Origin: Cyanoderma ruficeps
Lineage: Eukaryota; Chordata; Aves; Passeriformes; Timaliidae
Direction of reading: 5' to 3'
Length of the DNA: 64,000 nucleotides
NCBI GenBank assembly: GCA_008694505.1
Contig: VZDJ01007755.1
Coordinates: 5,544,936 to 5,608,935 of the forward strand
Made by a program: the position numbers and the translations under genes. The notes beneath the pieces were generated by a model. That model was not told the DNA's origin and ran no database searches. It saw only the letters and a list, made by a program, of their open reading frames with translations. Of the stretch, positions 57,157 through 64,000 are shown in pieces (position 1 is the first letter of the stretch; every line of letters starts with the position of its first letter).

Positions 57157-60100
57157 AGCGCACAAACAGGTACAGATGCAGTTACTGAAACTTTTTTACA
57201 ACTGCCCTAGCCCTAAATGGAGTTAAATAGTTGTGGTTTATTTCTAAACTTCTCATAGAGATATAAACCAAACAAAAGCAACAGAAAATCACTACATGAT
57301 CAAGAGTGAAAATACTGCAGTTACTCAGGTAGTTTCTGGGCATTTGTCTAACACACGAGGCACTAGTAGATGCTATATATATATGAGCAAAGGCAAATTT
57401 TTATTCTATTAATGAAACAAATTATTTTGAATTATAAGGTAATCTGCTAGGTTTAAAATATTTCTTTGCCTCATGTAAATTGTGATTCCTTGGTGACAAA
57501 TTCTTCCTGCAACCATTTTATGAAATACAGCTATAGTGAGGAGCAAAGATTTCTTAGTGAGAAGAAGAATCCAGTTTTCATGACAAAGAACACAGCTATG
57601 TAAGTATTTTATTTAGTCAGGTGAAAGAAGTCTTGCAGTCCACTGTCACACAGATATATTTATCTTTAGCCAAAACCAGATCTGTTAAGTACGGATCTGA
57701 ATCAGAAAATAAGATAATAATCACATTGTCCCAAATATTGAAGGTTGCAGAGTATTTCAATGAATAGTAATTTTTCTTTAGATATTTTTCAGGAGAAATA
57801 ACTCTAAGTCATGCTGTGCTGGCAAACAAGTCTTTCTAACAAGCTGTTGGTGTAAAAACACTGTGATTCTGTCCTAATGACTCACTCCGCCATTATTTTG
57901 TGTTGAGCTAAGATCCTTTCCTCAAATAATATCTTAGTCATTTCAATAGGATAAGATATTCCTCCAAACAGGGCTTCTTTTCACTAACATACAACTCAAA
58001 CTGACAAATATGGAAGAACCTATTCCAAAGTAATTATCACATAGGGGGCTACTGATTATATGATGTTGAAATATGAAGGGATATTGTACTTCATACTCAG
58101 GTAAGTCTAAAGCCAATGGCTGTTAAATTACATGATCAAAAAATGCCTCCTCTTCATGTCTGAAACCAGGCCAAGAAATGTTGTAAAGTTAATAAACTGT
58201 CATGCTCTTTCTTCTACGCCGTATTAAACAAGCTCAAAAGAAAATTTCTTTGCAAGAAAATATGCAATTAAACAGGACAGAAAAATTATAGCAAAAAAAG
58301 CTTAATCAGAGAAGCAGCTAAACAACCTTTTCTCCTGTTTAAATATTCAGACATTTCTGTGTCAGAGATTAACAGCCAGTTCATACTCTCTCTCAAAAAA
58401 AAAAACAAAACACAAACCACAACCCAGTGCAGTTTTCTCCTCTTTTTCTGCTTGAACTGCACTATTTAGTAGAGTGAATGAATGATTTAAATAGAAGTTC
58501 TCAAGTACACACAATATGCTTTGATTTGCACCTTTAGTAACATCACTGAAGCCAATTAACTCAACCAAGGCTTTTGCTTTTACCTGCACTGTACAAAAAA
58601 ATATGAGATGCAAGTGATTATACAGTGAATAAGACATCTACTCAGAAGAAAGATGGCTAAAAATGCAGAATTGCTTTTTCACAAAACACTTATATTCGTT
58701 CAGAATTTGTTTTTAATCCAACTTGAACCTTTTCTTCCTTTCAAATAATTTTTCAGTGAACTAGAAATTCTGAGAATAGTTTTTTTAAGCAACAAAAGGA
58801 CAGACCGTGTCTTCCTTTTTTTCAGTTCTCAGATCTCTCCCCAGTTCTTATCTCCCCAGGTAATGATCAAATCAGAAGACATGAGGCTCTCTAACAGTAG
58901 AAATGGTCAAGATGTTAAAAACAGTCACCCATCACATAGGCCTAAATATGAATTTCAACAAGATATAAAATTTTCTTTCTCTTAATTTAATTTCAAATCA
59001 AAATCTACAACTGTTGGTAGGAAAGTCTACTGATAGTGGTGCAACTCACACAGTCCAATATCAGCAGGCCTGCAACCCCCAACTGCAACAGAGTTTCTGT
59101 GCAAGTCCCCAGTAATGCAAGTCAGGACCTATGCTAAAGGAGCAGAACACATCAGTCTGCATCTTGAAGAGTGACAAAGCAAGTTATTTAGTGGGACTGA
59201 AAGGAGGCACACTACCTGGGAGCACAGAGGAGATATGCTATGGCTGAGGCGCTGAGACAGCTCTGAGAACCACTTTAGTACCATCAGCTCTCAGCAGGAA
59301 TGGCCTGGATGTGCCAGCCATAGGCTGCAGGTCCATCAGCCCTCTGCTGACACCCATATGGATGGTGAGGTGCCATCCATGCCAGCCTCTGCTGGTACCT
59401 GTCATTGTACCTTCACAATTTGGCTGGAACAATATGGATTTACACCAGTTGAGAGTTGGGCCTAGTAGTTGAACCTCCCATGAAATGGGTAGAAAGGACC
59501 TCACTCCTGCAAACCCCCATGCTGAGACAGCCCCAACATCCTCTCCTGTATGTTACACATCCATGTGCGCAATCCAGCAGCTACATCTGAGCTAAGAGCT
59601 TTCCCAAATCAATTTCCAGAAAGAAAAATGCTGGAACTTCCACTGTGGGCTCACAGGAGATTCAGGCAAGTCAAATATTTATCCTTTGACCTTTTACATT
59701 AAAAAGGGTAATTGAAAAAACAACAGCAACAAAAACCTGAACACATCCCTACAGTAGCTTCAACATACTATTTCATTAGAAATGCAGAATATTACCTAGG
59801 AAATCCCAGGCCAACTGGTACCATGGTTATTAATGAAAAAAAAAATCCCAGTGGCTGCAAAGAGTCTTCTTTATTAACAATACTTTCTATTACAAAATCC
59901 CATCCTTCAAACAGTGTTATTAGTAATGGCACAGGACACATATTTTGATTCGTATATTGAACCCTTTGGTCTTCTGTTTTATTAATAGGGGACTTCTCCA
60001 GGTTGGTGAGGCTTACTATAATCCTGTTTAATTCTTCTTCATTTGTCATTATTAAGCCCTTACATACTTGAGGCTACTACTTTTTTCTGTTTTCTAAACT

Positions 60101-63100
60101 CCAGGAAACTTAGCTCAAAGAGTCAGCACAGGAAGAGATTGCAGATAAAGAAAATAAAAGCTACAAAATTCTAAATATGCTTTAACTGGATACTTACTGG
60201 GGGGAACTTAAAAGACATTTTTATTCAAATATCCTCCACTTTTTCCCTTGGGACAGTAATACTCTTTTTATTCTGCAGCTTATATACATACCCTCACTAC
60301 CCTCACACACATTTCTGCTAGTCAAAGCTTTCAGGCTAAGCTGATGACAGGTGGCAGTCCTAGCATGAGAGGACCACATGCTGTAGACATTAATGAATTT
60401 TCTTCAGGCCCAAATGGAAGTCTTATAACCTTAGGTTGACTTACTTTCCTCCTCAGTTAAATAAAAGTATTTCACCTCATACAAACAGCTCAGCAAGATA
60501 CTGAAACAGCAAGAGCCAAATGAGTGGAGGGATTTAGAGCTTTTCCAAGGTGTACTTCCAGTTCAACCACTTTAAGTCACTCATTACAGAATGCAGTAAA
60601 TCTCTTACTCTGTTTTTTGGAGTCCAACATGCATTATCCAAAAGCAGATGACAATGGAAAACTGGGATGGTAGAGTATATTGCAAAGTTTATTTTGACTT
60701 CTGTGAGGGACTTCACTGAACTATAACAAAACAGCTATTCTGAATGTAGATAAATTCAGTGTAATGTCACACCTGTGGAATAGAGCATTTCGGAGTTTGC
60801 AATGCCCTATGGGCTTTAGGTATTTTATGCCTTTCTAATTTGTTAATGTTTCCAGTCTAAATTGTAAAGAAATCAGAATACAGTAAGTTGCCTAAAGCAG
60901 CTGATCATGAGGACAGAAACATTCTTAGGAAATTGAAAGTTTTAATTGTGGATTAAATGAAGAGAGCTTTGGCTTTCCTTCATTTAGTTGGATTTTTTAA
61001 AAACTTCAAGTCCATGAAATCAAACCTTAGATGAAAAAAAGCAACATGATCTCTGCTCATAATAATCTTCTATATACCATGCCTGAGAAAGGAAAAGAAC
61101 AAAGTCTGTGTAACAAAGTGTTTGGCTCTCAATGGCCTGCGATAAGTACTGGATATATAGTCTCTCTCATGATACTAATAATTCACATTTATTGATGACC
61201 TCTGGTCTCACAGTGACCATAATAAAGATTATGATGTTGAAATCCAGACATAAAAAATGTCTGGACAAACAGAATGTGTATCAGAAAGGTAGCACTGTGA
61301 TACACAAAGAGTTTTAGATTACTGCAGGACATCAGAGAGCAACAAAGTCTTTACATCTATCCACTTTATCTTTCTGTTTAAAGTACCTCACGCTGGTTTT
61401 TATCATCAGGATAAAAAGAATCCCAGCAGCCTTCAGGCAACAACAGTAACCTGGACTGAGATTTAAATGACGGACTTTGCAATGAAAGATTCTCTTTTTC
61501 ACTACCAACCACGTGATTCATAACTCATTTATCTTGCCCTTAAAATAAACCACATTTCCAAAACAGTGCCTTGACATCTCTTCTCTTTTCCTTCAGTTAT
61601 GACAAATGGAAAAAATTGTACGACATGTATTTCTTCTCTGACTGACAGCTTATACAAATTATTCCTTTATGTCTTTGTAGTTTTACATTCAATATTTTAA
61701 ATTCCTGAAATTGCATATAGTACTGAATTCCATTAGGATTCCTGAGTCTGTCAGAGTAATAATATATTTGAGTTTTTGAACTTCATACATACTTCATTTC
61801 ATTTACAGTGGTTATGTTAAAAAGTCTTATTTTCTCCTTTTAAACTAGGTAGTGAACAAATTCTAATCATTACCCCATGAGATCATGAAAAATTATTATT
61901 TTTCTACCCATATTTGAAATAGTCTTTCAGGGAGGGCTGCAACACATGTACTAAAATAATATGCATCCATCCAAAGGCCTTTCAATAACTTCCCCAGTTC
62001 CCATGAAAGACTCAAGATTACCTCCCAACTTTAAGAACATGGATGCCATTCAAATGGTCCCTTCAATTAAGTCATAGGAGATACTCTCTCCTGCTCTAAG
62101 AAATAAGGGAAATGGGACCCTAAGAACTGCAGGGAGAAGAGGAAATAAAATTGTACACTAATGTTTGATTATCTGCATATCAATAATAGAATATTGTTTT
62201 ACTCATGCTCCCATTGTTAAATACAGCTAGTGAGCTAACAAATGCTGGAAAAGGTCATTCGGCCAATTTCCACCCATTACCGGATGATCTTGCAGTAAAT
62301 GCTTACTTGGTCATTTAAAGCTTTCAAGGTCATACACTGCAATCAGTCTGAATGCTGAACTTTCATGCATTAAGTGTGAGAATGCACTAGATATGTTTAT
62401 TCAGGAGCTGGAAACCCTATTTTGTAGTTGAATCAAGAGATGTTTGGCATACACGTTACGTTATGAACAACACATATGCAGGCTTTGAGAGAAAGGGCTT
62501 TTTATAATAGCCATAATACATGGACATAATATATAAACATAGCATGTACAAGGAGCAGATCAGAAATTAAAACTGTTATAAATCTGAATTCCTATCAGCG
62601 AGGAATAGAATATTTGAATTATGCATAATGTGGGGAAAAGAAAAACAGAGCAGTGCACACACTAAATTACAGGATGAATATCAGAGTCCATCATATTTCA
62701 CCCTCTACCTCCCCTTCACTAATAAACTCTGCCAATGAAATAAGCCTCAACAAGTTTCCCTCCTGCTTTGTCAGTTTCTCTTGTTCATTGCACCTTACAT
62801 ATCATACTGATTTACTAGTCTTTTCATAGCCTATCTCTCCTGAAAAATAATTTCTTCACAATGCCCCAAAGAGGCAAACAAATAGAACATACTAAATCTC
62901 GTGAAATATTCTTTGTCAGTCTTTGCAGTACATCCTGCCTTCCTGTGTCTTCATTTAGATTTTGAATACCACAGGTTACAGATTTAATTTGTCTGCTAAC
63001 ATATACAGTGACAATTAAGAAAAACTCAATCACCATGACAATCATCTCCTTGAGCTGGCAGCCAGAGGCTAATGCTAAGGACAGGATGTACTGCCCAATA

Positions 63101-63270
63101 TCCACAAGCTCATACAGAAAATTCACGTATAAACTCAACAGAAGACAAGACCCGTCTCAAAATTGTTTACAGAGTAAAAAGCACAGGTAGGCACCCAGCT
63201 GCACAGAGCAGAAGCTGAGTCTCCACCGTAGCCAAGCAGGTGCAGGACACAACCAGGGCAGGCAGAAGGC

Positions 63271-63288
63271 TGGCCCTGGCCCTGGCCC
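63271..63288 (+). repeat. (TGGCCC)3 tandem repeat
   Basis: Three hexamer units inside a locally GC-richer stretch (about 63180-63330). Confidence 0.9.
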
Positions 63289-64000
63289 TTGCATGCAGCT
63301 GAGGTTACCCCACAGGCAGCTGTCCCCTCCTCCACTTTTAACCAGATGCGTGTAAAAACCATTCTCATGAAGGTGAAGGGAAACAGGTAGGAGAGACCAG
63401 GGCCAAGGGGAGAGGATTCATCTTGCTACAGTAAGCCTGGATGGCCAAGGGGACAAAAACCTGGAAGTCATCATTTTCTCTTCCGTCTTGCCCACCCACT
63501 CAACATAGCGAAGTCAGAAAAATACTTTTCATCGTTTAAGTAGTTGTTATGCCCTGTGTGGGCACCTCCTCATTGCTCACATGGATATCCTTTCAGCCAA
63601 ATGTCATCTGCAGGCAGAACAGGCCCAGACAATGCAGCCATGACCTCCAGCATGGTCCAGTCTCTGGCACCAATGGCCTCGTTCACATTTATCCATTTAT
63701 GTCTAAATGTTTACGTTAAAATAAACCTGGTTTGATTTTGAACACACGCATTGACCAAATCATGACTGGTAGGTTTTGTTCATATGGTGAAAAAAGATCT
63801 TTGTGTATAAGAAATTTCTTCTATACTTCAGCTTTTTGCCTGTCCTCAGGGATTATGCCATTATTGATTAGATGCAAAATTAGATCATAACCTGACTAAA
63901 TAAAATTTCCTTTCATATGACAGTACTTTGGTCTCTGTTTCCCATGTCATTTTATTACTCATCATGCAAATTATATTAAAATTTTAATTTTCCTTTTCAT

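Larger units (their letters stand above)
55373..64000. other. Intron sequence with minor repeats
   Basis: About 8.6 kb above the CR1 copy. Contains the AAAAG minisatellite and short tandem duplications. A GC-richer block at about 59200-59540 and another at 63180-63330 hold no recognisable element. No NKAIN first exon was found. Confidence 0.6.

Noticed and set aside
62824..63138. 104-codon minus-strand frame with hydrophobic stretches
   Set aside because: It looks faintly like a membrane protein (two hydrophobic stretches) but starts from a TTG rather than ATG, matches no family I know, and lacks clear exon borders.

Overview
The window looks like a stretch of a songbird (passerine) nuclear genome, mostly the inside of one very large gene. 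Three things point to birds: two clear fragments of the avian LINE family CR1 (about 17.2 kb and 55.1-55.4 kb), one of which ends in the typical CR1 tail of ATTCTATGATT-like 8-mers; a short SINE at about 3.5-3.7 kb built from an Ile-tRNA head and a CR1-like tail, a design known from passerines (TguSINE1-like); and low overall repeat content in AT-rich sequence with few CpGs. There are no operons, bacterial promoters, CRISPR arrays or prokaryotic genes.

One protein-coding exon can be supported. It is a 138-bp internal exon on the minus strand at 5091-5228, with a good 3' splice site (pyrimidine-rich tract and TTACAG) and a good 5' splice site (GTAAGT). Its 46 codons encode the second-exon block of an NKAIN protein (Na+/K+-transporting ATPase interacting, four-pass membrane protein). 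It fits NKAIN3 best. Transcription runs from high to low coordinates, so everything above 5228 is read as the large first intron (at least 58.8 kb here, first exon not found) and everything below 5091 as the start of the second intron.

The intron holds the two CR1 fragments, several microsatellites (notably (TG)23 at 34.3 kb with an opposed (AC)8 200 bp away, an A/C-only tract with a G-quadruplex pattern on the transcript strand at 42.7-42.8 kb, and an AAAAG-type minisatellite at 56.2 kb), two notable perfect inverted repeats (23.3 kb and 35.4 kb), an isolated CpG-bearing patch at 43.4-43.9 kb that could be a regulatory element, and one ambiguous base (N) at 11158 at the end of a TCCTC repeat. 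The many short open frames elsewhere show no family resemblance I can recognise and behave like chance frames. I found no previously undescribed system of genes. The points worth a second look are structural and regulatory features of the intron and the lineage signal in the SINE.
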